Below are positions 55,601 through 63,218 of a stretch of 64,000 bases of DNA, one piece after another. A program made the translations under genes and the position numbers. Each line of letters starts with the position of its first letter. The first letter of the stretch is position 1. The notes beneath the pieces were generated by a model. The model searched no databases, was not told the origin of the DNA, and worked only from the letters and a program-made list of their open reading frames with translations. The DNA is from Mytilus galloprovincialis (lineage: Eukaryota > Mollusca > Bivalvia > Mytilida > Mytilidae). The DNA lies in assembly GCF_965363235.1 (NCBI RefSeq), contig NC_134842.1, positions 33,108,958 through 33,172,957 of the forward strand. Reading direction: 5' to 3'.

Positions 55601-58600
55601 TGCTTTATTTTAAATGGTATATTACACATTATTACTTTATCAACATACAAGACATTGGTTTATAAAACATATTACACATTCTTTATAGCACCATTGTTTT
55701 ATTTCTACATACATACATACCCTCATGGTTTTATTTCTATATACATACTACCCATTGTTTTATTTTTAGAAAATTTTAAACACACAGTCACTGACAAAAT
55801 TTACAATCTATATTATTATTATTTATATCTGTAAATTTCTTAAAATTATTGATTGAATCTATTATTGCAAGAATCAACAAAATGCAAGTATATTTTTTGC
55901 GATTTAAAAAAAAAACTGCATACAGATCTATGTTTCAGTTATCAGAATGGGAGTTCTTATTATCACAATTCCAATCCAGTCTCGTTATATGCGTTAATAA
56001 AAAACCTCACAATAATTTCTGAATTTACAGTACCTATATTTAGCATTGTAAGGAGAAAGTACCAACAAATCAATGTAAAAAAATTTAATTTGACTATTTA
56101 TTACAGGTATACACAGTTTTGTAAAATGGAAATGGTTTAAAAGATTTATTTGTAAGTGTCTTGTATAGATTCAACAAGGTCAATTCCAGCCATCAACCTT
56201 TGGGGTCTAGTGGGTGGTTCTATGGATCTGAGATCTCATTTAAATGTACATGTGACTTTTAAAAATGTTAAAAAAATCAAGCTTTTATTAATTTCTTTAT
56301 GAGAGACCTTGTGGTCTGATGGAATGGGGTACCATACTGGAGCCCAATTGAATTGTTAATTATTTTTTTTTTAAACCTGTTATTATATTTGGTGTCATTT
56401 TTAGATTTAAAAAAAAGAAAACTTTGAATCATGGAAAAAAAATAATTGACATTTATACATCTGTATCAAAATTTGATAAAGTGCAGGAAAATGATACTGG
56501 AATTATGATCAAATAAATGATAGATTTATAACATTGTTTAGTCAGTAGTGAATAAAATATTGAATAAGTAAAAATGTAAATTTAGATTTTTGTGATCACT
56601 TTCTATTTTTTTATGTTGATGCAAGTTATCTATTTTAAAATACATATGTTTTCCTCTTTTAGATTTTGCAATAGCTAGCAACTTCCTGATTATTTTGGTA
56701 GAAACTATACAGATTTCAGGTAGGTATCATTGTTTGTACGAGTGTTGATATGTGAGTCGGGGAAAAAACTTTGTTTGACAATAAACCAACTCATGAAGCT
56801 GAAATGCATGTAAAGTTCTTTGAAATTTGAATCCAACATGAAAAATGAGATTAAGAAAAAAAATGAACTTGAACCAACCAGAGACCAATATAGAGGATGC
56901 AATCACCTATATAATCACTATAATCACTGTATTGAGAAACATCTATAATCTGTTGTAAGCTTCTAAGTGCACCAGCAAGACAAAATATAAGGCAATTTAA
57001 ATAGGAAAACTTTCAGTCTGATTTATTATACGACAAATAAACAAAAAATCTCCTGTCAAGACAACTTTAAACCAATTCAAATAAGAAAATAAAAGGCTGA
57101 ATTTATGCTATTAGCAATAACTGCAGTGGCATAACAAATGTCTAACAATTTGAAAGAGAAAACCAACCTCTAAAATTTATTTTATTTACAGTAACAATAG
57201 AAGCAGATAGACATAAGATAACAGACAGGGAGAACTGGGCCTCTGTTGCTTCAACAGTGTATGTTTGTAGTAAGTATATGTATCAGTAATTGTTGACAAG
57301 TCAAATTATCCTGAAGTTGAAATCAGAAGGGTCATGTTTTTATTAAAATTTACTAAACAACAATAACAAACCCAGAGATTTTTATTGTAAAATTATATAC
57401 CAAGAATTAGCTTACATGTGTAACAACAAGAGAAAAGAAGTAAGATAATTTTTTTTTACTTTTTGTAAAATTGAGAATGGCAATGGGGAATGCGTCAAAG
57501 AAACAACATCCCAAGCAAACACTTGAAGGCCACCAATGGGTCTTCAAAACAGAGAAAAAATCCTGCACACAGAGGCATACTAAACTCCAAAGCATATAAA
57601 TGCACTAAAATCATACAAGATTAACAAGGGCCAGAGGCTCCTGACTTTGGAGAGGTGTAAAAATGTGTCCGTGTTATATATGTTTTTTGAGCTCAACTCT
57701 ACCTTATACCTCTAGCCAATGTAGAAAAAACAAACACACAGCAATAGGTACAGTAAAACTCAGTTTAAAAAAAACTAAGCAAAATGACAATGATAAATAA
57801 AAATAACAAAGGACTACTAGCAGTTACTGAAATGCCGGCTCTAGACCTCAATTAGACTGATTGAAAGATAATGTCTTCATCATATAAAAATTGAGCACAA
57901 GGTACGATTGTTTCTACAAATAATGGTTAACCAAAATAACAAACTATTATTATAATTGATTACTACAACAAATTGAGCTCAGAGTCTGTATTAAGCAGTT
58001 TTGTAAAGATTTTTTTTGTTATAGCCATTGAATTTCATAATAGCAGTCAGATAAAATGGATAAATATTAAAGCAATTTTTTATTTGTTTTCAGTATATAT
58101 AGTAGAAGCAATATTGAAGATTTTAGGAAAGGGACCAGCAGTTTATTTCACCAGTGGCTGGGATTTGTAAGTAATACACTTATATTGTTCTTCAGAGTGT
58201 GGTTGAATATTCTCATCTGGATTGTAAATGGACAATAAATTAAAAAATATATTTGATCTCAGATTTCAGCCAAAAAGTGATGAAAAAACACAAGTGGATA
58301 CTTTGTGGATTTATTATTGCTGTTGTTGATATATTTAAATTCTGTGTTTGTCTTTATATGTCATTTAATTTAAAGAATGATAAAGTACAAAATGCAAAAA
58401 AAACCTATTATTTTTTCAAATTGCACTGGCTAACTGTTGTTTCAACATTGTTGACAACAGTTTTGATTGTCAAAAGAAATTCAGAACCCTCAAAAAACCA
58501 CTATCTGCAGGCAAGTAAACGGTGTGAAATACAATTTATAAATATGCCTTTCTTGAGAGCTATTTTCTAGTTTGACCCTGTTTATTAGAAGATGTGGTAT

Positions 58601-61600
58601 ACCTTTATGAGTGCCAATGAGACAACTCTACAACCAAGTCTCAATTTGTATAGGAAACCATAATAGGTCAAAGAACTGTCTTAATCACAGAGCCTTGTAT
58701 TTTTCATGACTCCTATAATTTTGTATTTTCAGATTTGATTTTGTGGTAACAGGCACATCTGTGATAGGACTTCTGGGAGAATTTTTTGATGACTCATTTT
58801 ATTTCATTATAGTCCTGAGACCATTCAAACTGTTGAGGTTAGCTCAAACAAAACATATACACTTACAAACTTTCTCACATTTTGGTTCATTATCATCAAC
58901 CGTTTTGATTAACATGCATGATGATAAGAATATAGATGTCTTCATTGATACATAATTAAAACCTGATTTTTTTTCTGTCATTCAATTAAAATGTTACACA
59001 AAGTTAAGATTTACAACAAATTTAAATGTATGTCTGAAGTTCAGCAAATTTTTTTTCACTATTTGTCACAGTCTCTAAACTGGAATCCTTCTTGGTTTAG
59101 AACTTTCTGGTACTCTTTCAGGTATGAGCAACATAAAGAAGTAAAACCATGCTTACAACCATTTCAGAATATATAGGATTATGGGTAGTTTTCATTGTTT
59201 GTAAGCTAAAATGAAAATTACGTCAAGTCATTGGTTGCATTTCAATTAAAGTTTAGGACGTTTTTAACAAATCAGGACCCTTGGGTGTACACTTTTAAAA
59301 AGATTTACCAGGATGCAATCGATTGTGAAACAGCGAATTGGTGAACTAACTTAACTGTTTTTGCTTTCCATACGCTACAAAATCATTGGAAAACAGTAAA
59401 ACTGTTTTACCACTAATTACACTTTTTGTAAGCTTGAACTTACTTCTTTTAGCTGCTTTTACTTGACCGAGTATCAGAATGTCCTACCACAGAGTAGGTA
59501 ACCTGTGAAAAAGTTCTCTAGAGTCAATAGTTGGTGATCTAAAAATAGTCTATTGGTGGCCTTCAGCTGTTTTCTTCTATTTGGTTGGGTTGTTGACTTT
59601 TGACACATTCCCCATTTCCATTCTCAATTTTATTGACACAAAGTTCTGTGGGGGTGTAAAAAGGGGGGGTATCTGCAAAGAAGAACGCAAAATAAATTTG
59701 CCATTTTACTTAATGAACGAACAGTTAAAAATGTTGTGCACGTTGATCTTTTAACTAGTTTCATGAAACACAGTGAATAACTAACCTTTTTCATGGCTGC
59801 ATGTGAAATAAAAATGGCAAAACATGTTGCACGAAAATAACCCTTTTCCACCCTCTTCTACAGGTTGTAAGGAAAACGCGACAAAACTGTACAAGCCTGA
59901 AAAGCCAAATACATTGGTCTGTTTCCAAGGGCTGATAAATAATTGTATCAACCTCATCAAAAGTCAATAATTCTTCTATATTTGCCACAGAAATTCATGA
60001 AGATTTAATATTGCATCATCATTTGCTGTGCAGGAAAACATTCACAAAAATTGCTTAGTTGTGTACAGTAATTTGTCAATGACATAAAAGTACCCATTAC
60101 CTCCTTCATAAAAATAAATTGCCTCTTGCTCAGGTTGTTGTCTCTTTGACAGATTCCCCATTTCCATTCTCCATTTTATTCAAAACATTACAAGAAATAG
60201 AAATACATACACACTGCTTGTTCAATTATGTAGTTAAATGATTTGATTTTGTTTGTAGATTATTTAAAGTAAAGGAGAGATACAGAGATGTACTTGGTAC
60301 TTTATTTGTTTTATTTACCAGATTGATAAGGTATACAGTTTGATGAATTTAACTTATTACTTAAAAACTCTTATTTGAAAATATTTTCTCTATTCTTGTC
60401 ATTTATTGATGGAAATAAAATGTATCCTTTTCAGGTGAAATTCAAATTAGAAAAGTCTGTTTGCTCATCTTCATACTTTAAGAACTAGTACTACATGTCA
60501 AAGTATGTAGTTCATGTGAATAGGTTCTATCAAACTATTATCAAATATTCTTTTACATCATTGACTAAATTTAAGCAAGTCCTCTTAAATGATGATTAAG
60601 GGCATCAAGTAGATATAGTTTAACTTAAAAGATACATATACACACACACACTCACAAATTTAATAGTTCAAACTTTGATCTGGTGTATAACAAATATTGG
60701 ATGTGTTTTGTTTCTTTCAGTCTTGCAATTGTGATAATTCTAGTGTATTATTTCTTTGCCATTATTGGAATGGAGATGTTTCTACACACAAATCTACGTA
60801 ACTGCTGCAAGTAAGTCAATAATGTATTGGAGAATGTGTAACTTTTTCTATTTTATTTTGAAGGTGTCTTTTTGTGCACTATAAATTGGCAATGTCAGGA
60901 AACTTGTATACTTTTTCTACGTTTTTCCCCACTGCACTTTAAACAGCCATCCATTATCTGCTTTTTCATACCTGTCAACTGACCCGGATTCTGCGGGTGT
61001 GACCCGAGATTTTCACAATTCTGAGGGATCACCCGGATCACCCGCCGGATCATTGAAATAACCCGGAAATTCCGAAAATGACCCGATTTCACCCGTATTT
61101 CTTAGCCTTGAGATTGATTTTCATAAGTAATATTCCTTTGAAATACCGGCAAATTCGTAATTCTTCCATGAACATGCAGTTCAAATAGCTATGTAAACTG
61201 TCAAATTAAGTGACCCATTAAGTGCATGGCTTCACTTGACAGCTTTGGTGTCAAACACACTGTTGATTAACACCAATTACCTTAGCTTTAGGTCGTAAAT
61301 AAATTGCCCTGTTGTTTTACAAAGATATTTCAACTAAGAGTTACTTCCCCTTATTTGTCACCATTCAAAATTATTCCTTATATTTACGTTTTATGGGTGA
61401 AAAAGATTAAATCATAATAATATAAAATTCAAATACATATTGAAAAATAACTTTTCATTATTTTTATACCTTTATACAATTTAAAAAAAAAAGTTGAAAA
61501 TTATTTTTTACATTTATACTTCCTTTAACTGTATTACTATATTTTATCTTCTTCCTCTTCTTCTTCTGGAAGTTCACCCTATCTGCAGGGTCACCGCATT

Positions 61601-63218
61601 TAAAAATTTTGTTCATTTTTAAAATTGCGTTATTTAAAATTCTATCAACTGATAGTCTAATATCCTTGTCAAATATTCATACATGTAATACCTCTACATG
61701 GTATGTATAAAGGCTAGTAGTCTCATTTTAAAATTACATTTGAAAAATAAATTTTAGATGATGACAAAAAGTAAAGGACATAAGACTGTGATACACAAGT
61801 TTATAATAATCTTTAAAAGTGTAATGAAATAATAATAAATAAGATTTAAAATGACTTAACCAAGTGAACATGCATTGATGTTTTGGTATCTTTGATATAC
61901 ATTATAAGAAAATGTACCATAAATACTGAAATTCAGCTCGAAAAAGTTCGTACGCGTTATTACCTGAGATTTGATTCTTCAATGCAGGTCATGACCTGCA
62001 TTTTCATCGTCACAGGTTGACAGGTATGCTTTTTTTCGTTTGTTGCTTCCTTCATCTGTCTGTCCCGCTTCAGGTTAAAGTTTTTATTCAAGGTAGTTTT
62101 TTATGAAGTTGAAGTCCGATCAACTTGAAACTTAGAACACATGTTCCCTATATATATGATATGATCAATCTAATTTTTATGCCAAATTAGAGTTTTGTCC
62201 CTAATTTCAGGGTCCACCGAACATAGAAATTGATAGTGCGATTGGGGCATCCATGTACTATGGACACATTCTTGTTTAATTATGATAAGATAAGAAGATG
62301 TGGTATAAATGCTAATGAGACAACTCTTCACCAGGGACCAAATGATGAGGAATTTAGATTCTGGTTTAGAAACAGTGTATTTTTTTAAGTACACAATTTT
62401 GCTTTATGTTTTGACCATGTTGACATTCCAATATATGTGCATTAGACTTAAAACAAATATTCACATTTATTACAGAAATACAAGTGTAGAAGCTTATTAC
62501 AAATATACACTTATATTACAGAAATACAAGTGTAGAAGCTTATTACAAATATACACTTATATTACAGAAATACAAGTGTAGAAGCTTATTACAAATATAC
62601 ACTTATATTACAGAAATACAAGTGTAGAAGCTTATTACAAATATACACTTATATTACAGAAATACAAGTGTGGAAGCTTATTACAAATATAGTAATGACT
62701 CAACGAATCAGATGTATTATTACCTCAACAACTTTGACAATATTTTAGAATCAGGAGGTATGTACTTACATTTAGGCATATAGAAATTATTAGGGGGATG
62801 ACAGATTTTCGCATGTGGGATATGGGGTGGAGAAAATATAAAAACAATGCGTGATTTTGGAAATATGAAATACCTCACCTACCTCAGGCATATATATATG
62901 CAGCAAAATTGTCTGCACATCAAAACTCACAGTATAAACTAGAATTAAAGGGTTGATTAAAGAGAAGCTTATAAATGTTTTTAAAGTTTTAAGCCACACT
63001 CTTATTACTGTATGTAATGAAAGATTTATCCTTTACTTCATGTGGCTTCTTCTAAATGGTTTTGCAAATAAATGTACATAAACACTACATAAACACTAAA
63101 CATAACATAAGATAAATAGCAAAGAGAGTACAAATATTTGATAATGTGACTTAAATATCTATTATTTTCAGTAACTTTGTTCGAACTGACTGTTGTCAAT
63201 AACTGGTTTATAATAATG
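31619..63218 (+). CDS. TPCN1: Two-pore channel 1 (endolysosomal cation channel), 3' end beyond window
   Basis: Coding exons: 31619-31679, 34456-34826, 35299-35412, 39495-39625, 40857-40945, 42201-42235, 47015-47073, 52807-52906, 53684-53800, 54600-54663, 54923-55032, 55407-55473, 56663-56719, 57192-57269, 58094-58166, 58733-58837, 60259-60330, 60721-60810, 62660-62757, 63172-63218. All borders are GT-AG with agreeing phases; 646 codons are present (human 816 aa). The N-terminus has [17 protein letters not shown], almost identical to human TPC1. Domain I S4-S5 has RRTFR (225-229), the PI(3,5)P2-binding Arg pattern; filter I is TAN (285-287), its Asn codon split by intron 7; an EF-hand-like loop spans N393-E404; IIS4 has [11 protein letters not shown]; filter II is VNN (639-641), the pair typical of sodium-selective animal TPCs. 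NTS and NDS sequons precede filter II. The final membrane segment and tail lie outside the window. Confidence 0.92.
32090..32251 (+). repeat. Mussel satellite-like unit, left of an insertion
   Basis: TTCAATACCACAAAAAGGAA, GGTTGGGATTTATTATGGGG, TCCCAACCGTTTAGA and GGCCCAAAACAAGCATTTTT recur with divergence at about 33720-33840 and 33870-33990, with a unit length near 160 bp. The 32252-33675 transposon is inserted at the end of this unit. Confidence 0.6.
32252..33675. mobile_element. Element A: transposon with inverted arrays of GTCGATCCGGCC units (TPCN1 intron 1)
   Basis: Seven units with the core GTCGATCCGGCC stand at 32260, 32276, 32292, 32308, 32323, 32338 and 32354 (steps of 15-16 bp). 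Five inverted units (GGCCGGATCGAC) stand at 33588, 33610, 33626, 33641 and 33656 (steps 22, 16, 15, 15). The 8-bp repeat GCATTTTT flanks the element (32244-32251 and 33676-33683). The AT-rich interior has no transposase frame. Outer ends (GGTATCCGGTCGTT against GCTTTCGGGTCGAT) are only loosely alike. It is a non-autonomous DNA transposon of unassigned superfamily. Confidence 0.72.
33684..33995 (+). repeat. Two diverged units of the satellite-like repeat
   Basis: CTCTGAAATTGTACCACAA, TAATACCACAAGTAGAAGG, GCCAACAGTTTAGAAACC and CAAAAACAAGTATTTTTG match the 32090-32251 unit, and a second diverged unit follows from about 33860. Together they show that element A split a short tandem array. Confidence 0.6.
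35438..36520 (+). mobile_element. Tandem-repeat-bearing element (pearl/HINE-like) in TPCN1 intron 3
   Basis: The left end has a strong hairpin, GTCGAGCCTGCAAC against GTTGCAGAAAGCTCGAC (35438-35472), followed by (CGG)n. The core repeats TTGACCTCATTTTCATGG six times, near 35619, 35770, 35921, 36068, 36215 and 36361, a period of about 146-150 bp. The right end is AAGGCGAGACATTTCAGTG. This layout, with short unique ends around bivalve satellite-like monomers, is that of pearl/HINE elements; the class is inferred from layout. Confidence 0.65.
36567..36665 (+). repeat. 'CTTCAGGTTAAAGTTTTTGG' dispersed repeat, left half
   Basis: TTTTTATGCCCCAG, GTTCGTTTGTTACTCCTTTC and CTTCAGGTTACAGTTTTTGG match the start of the copies at 46321 and 62030. 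Confidence 0.55.
37321..38191. mobile_element. Element B: transposon with inverted arrays of GTCAAATCGGCACCT units (TPCN1 intron 3)
   Basis: Units with the core GTCAA(A/G)TCGGCACCT start at 37321, 37337, 37353 and 37375 (steps 16, 16, 22). On the right, inverted units end at 38138, 38159, 38175 and 38191 (steps 21, 16, 16). The wide step lies innermost on both sides. The interior is AT-rich, has no transposase, and holds a nested Mutator-like MITE at 37746-37921. No target duplication was identified. Confidence 0.68.
37746..37921. mobile_element. Mutator-like MITE nested in element B
   Basis: The ends TAGTCCAAATAATTATGACG and AATAATTATTTTGACTA are near-perfect inverted copies. The 9-bp flanks CTCATGTAT and CTCATATAT (37737-37745 and 37922-37930) agree at 8 of 9 positions. 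The interior contains its own hairpin (CGTCTTCCTACGAAG region). It is the third family member in the window. Confidence 0.75.
38288..39000. mobile_element. Element C: transposon with inverted arrays of GTTCGCACC units (TPCN1 intron 3)
   Basis: Six left units with the core TTCGCACC/TTTGCACC start at 38294, 38311, 38326, 38341, 38358 and 38373 (steps 15-17). Four inverted units, (C/T)GAA cores, stand at 38935, 38950, 38966 and 38982 (steps 15, 16, 16). The outer left end GGTATCAGGTCTGTT resembles that of element A (GGTATCCGGTCGTT). The 550-bp interior is AT-rich and noncoding. No target duplication was identified. Confidence 0.62.
39268..39440 (+). repeat. 'GAAGTTGAAGTCCAATCAAC' dispersed repeat, right half
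   Basis: GAAGTTGAAGTCCAATCAAC, CTTGAAACTAAGTATACCTG, GGTCCACTGAACATAG and GAGTGGGGCATC match the second half of the copies at 46321 and 62030. Confidence 0.6.
40256..40296 (+). other. Exon-like duplicate of the start of TPCN1 exon 5
   Basis: AATATTCCAACAGAATTTACAG differs at three positions from the first 22 bases of exon 5 (AACATTCCGACAGATTTTACAG, 40857 on). It lacks an AG acceptor and the match fades after about 24 bases. It lies immediately left of the fold-back element. It could be a decayed partial duplicate or chance. Confidence 0.35.
40309..40811. mobile_element. Fold-back element of the 'CATAGATACCAGGA' family in TPCN1 intron 4
   Basis: The arms are about 190 bp and inverted: AAATAAACTCATCATAGATA and ACCAGGACTAAATTTT at the left against the complement ending TATGATGAGTTTATTT at the right, also GACGCGCATTTCGTCTACAA mirrored by TTGTAGACGAAATCCGCGTC, and CTAAAAGTGTTGCCAAATAC by GTATTTGGCAGAACTTTTAG. 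The spacer is short. The family is dispersed in Mytilus by recall; partial copies lie at 12440 and 42375. Confidence 0.75.
41103..41165 (+). repeat. 'AAGATGTGGTATTATTGCCA' dispersed repeat in TPCN1 intron 5
   Basis: AAGATGTGGTATTATTGCCA, ATGAGACAACA and AGAGACCAAATGA correspond to the family also present at 62287 and 63257. Confidence 0.6.
41318..41880. mobile_element. TTAA-flanked MITE (GGAGGCTCGAGGGT ends) in TPCN1 intron 5
   Basis: TTAAGGAGGCTCGAGGGT at the left and ACCCGCGAACCCCCTTAA at the right are inverted copies with three mismatches, each bounded by TTAA. TTAA target sites point to piggyBac-like or Kolobok-like transposition. The 563-bp element has no transposase frame. Confidence 0.68.
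42375..42480 (+). repeat. Single arm of the 'CATAGATACCAGGA' family
   Basis: CATCATAGATACCAGGATTG, ACGAGTTTCGTCTACAAAAG and TATCAGTGACGCTCGAAT match the left arm of the fold-back at 40309, about 2 kb upstream. Confidence 0.65.
42640..43790 (-). mobile_element. 5'-truncated LINE in TPCN1 intron 6
   Basis: A 277-codon minus-strand frame (43599-42766) starts with the RT C-terminal signature [15 protein letters not shown] and ends with a zinc-knuckle-like [19 protein letters not shown]. The preceding RT text ([19 protein letters not shown], then [14 protein letters not shown]) continues to about 43780 in another frame, so a small shift in a T-run near 43605 separates the two. The 5' end of the element is missing. 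About 120 bp after the stop may be its 3' UTR. The insertion is antisense to TPCN1. Confidence 0.75.
43791..45400. other. TPCN1 intron 6 sequence without recognisable elements
   Basis: No exon, repeat end or conserved frame was recognised in 1.6 kb. Short minus-strand frames of 66-79 codons show no family features. Confidence 0.35.
45401..45811. mobile_element. Long fold-back palindrome, about 195-bp arms (TPCN1 intron 6)
   Basis: The left arm AGTGTGGCTGTGGCCATTGA is mirrored by TCAATGGCCACAGCCACACT at the right end, and the match continues almost to the centre (TTGATTTATATAATTGATAT, about 45598-45617). CTGTGGGGTCACCAAAGGTT is matched by AACCTTTGGTGACCCCATAG. The 411-bp unit is a near-complete hairpin. 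No target duplication was identified. Confidence 0.75.
46321..46580 (+). repeat. 'GAAGTTGAAATCCAATCAAC' dispersed repeat, full copy
   Basis: TTTTTATGCTCCATTTATGG, GGTCTGTCCGTTCGTCCTGC, GAAGTTGAAATCCAATCAAC, GTCCACTGAACATAG and CATGTACTTATGACC are in the order of the copy at 62030. It lies in TPCN1 intron 6. Confidence 0.6.
50114..50270 (+). mobile_element. MITE with CAGTGGCGGATCC ends, copy 4
   Basis: The element begins CAGTGGCGGATCCAGAA and ends TAAATCCGCCTCTG, with GGGGGCCC-rich core. The 5-bp direct repeat ATTCC flanks it (50109-50113 and 50271-50275). It is nearly the reverse complement of 9741-9910. Confidence 0.82.
50440..50475 (+). repeat. Short 'AAGATGCGATATGAGTGCTA' repeat fragment
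   Basis: AAGATGCGATATGAGTGCTA, then TCGAGACAACTATCCAAC, is a short diverged piece of the family at 23086 and 58590. Confidence 0.5.
51590..52110 (+). pseudogene. hAT transposase C-terminal remnant
   Basis: Plus-strand reading gives [48 protein letters not shown], then [20 protein letters not shown] and [12 protein letters not shown]. The last two blocks are the hAT dimerisation region (S..CERSFS.L.R.K.YLR..M...RL..L). Several frame changes and stops break it. It resembles transposase-derived ZMYM1/P52rIPK-type proteins but is clearly part of the transposon. Confidence 0.7.
52214..52240. repeat. Poly(C) run
   Basis: About 27 consecutive C lie close to the right end of the hAT element. Its length is likely to be unreliable in any assembly. 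Confidence 0.8.
53914..54102 (+). repeat. 21-bp minisatellite, nine units (TPCN1 intron 9)
   Basis: The unit TACTACAATCCTAATTGACT plus A is repeated nine times, apparently without a mismatch. Because 21 is a multiple of three it creates an artificial open frame (TTILIDY repeated), which is not a gene. Confidence 0.9.
57464..57570 (+). repeat. 'AAATTGAGAATGGCAATGGG' dispersed repeat in TPCN1 intron 14
   Basis: TGTAAAATTGAGAATGGCAA, GGGGAATGCGTCAAAGAAAC and CCACCAATGGGTCTTC match the copy at 27761 in the IQCD intron. Confidence 0.6.
58590..58705 (+). repeat. 'AAGATGTGGTATACCTTTAT' dispersed repeat in TPCN1 intron 15
   Basis: GAAGATGTGGTATACCTTTA, GAGTGCCAATGAGACAACTC, AAACCATAATAGGTC and CACAGAGCCTTGTAT correspond to the copy at 23086. 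It ends about 28 bp before the exon 16 acceptor. Confidence 0.65.
59590..59632 (-). repeat. Short minus-strand repeat fragment
   Basis: TTGACACATTCCCCATTTCC, then ATTCTCAATTTTATT, is the complement of the family start at 27761. A second such piece lies at 60131-60180. Confidence 0.5.
60131..60180 (-). repeat. Short minus-strand repeat fragment
   Basis: GTTGTTGTCTCTTTGACAGA, then TTCCCCATTTCCATTCTCC, is the complement of the family start at 27761. It ends about 80 bp before the acceptor of TPCN1 exon 17. Confidence 0.5.
60968..62027. mobile_element. hAT-like non-autonomous element (ATACCTGTCAAC ends) in TPCN1 intron 18
   Basis: ATACCTGTCAAC at the left and GTTGACAGGTAT at the right are perfect 12-bp inverted ends. 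The 8-bp flanks GCTTTTTC (60960-60967) and GCTTTTTT (62028-62035) agree at 7 of 8 positions. Left-subterminal DNA carries at least eight ACCCG motifs within 130 bp, with no such array on the right. There is no transposase frame in 1060 bp. Confidence 0.68.
62030..62280 (+). repeat. 'GAAGTTGAAGTCCGATCAAC' dispersed repeat, full copy
   Basis: GTCCCGCTTCAGGTTAAAGT, GAAGTTGAAGTCCGATCAAC, GGTCCACCGAACATAG and GGGGCATCCATGTACTATGG are in the same order as the copy at 46321. It directly follows the target duplication of the element at 60968. Confidence 0.6.
62287..62345 (+). repeat. 'AAGATGTGGTATAAATGCTA' dispersed repeat
   Basis: AAGATGTGGTATAAATGCTA, ATGAGACAACTCTTCACCAG and GGACCAAATGATG are close to the copy at 63257. 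Confidence 0.6.
62472..62700 (+). repeat. 46-bp tandem array containing five splice acceptors of TPCN1 exon 19
   Basis: ATTACAG|AAATACAAGTGTA followed by GAAGCTTATTACAAATATA and CACTTAT is repeated every 46 bp; the acceptor G stands at 62475, 62521, 62567, 62613 and 62659. Copies 1-4 are the same; copy 5 has GTGTGG and runs on into the unique part of exon 19. Only the last acceptor keeps the TPCN1 frame, joining exon 18 in phase and giving [16 protein letters not shown]. Use of any upstream acceptor leads to a stop codon. Confidence 0.85.

Noticed and set aside
62309-62581. 90-codon plus-strand frame
   Set aside because: It is created by the 46-bp tandem array upstream of the real exon 19 start and ends at a stop in the third unit.
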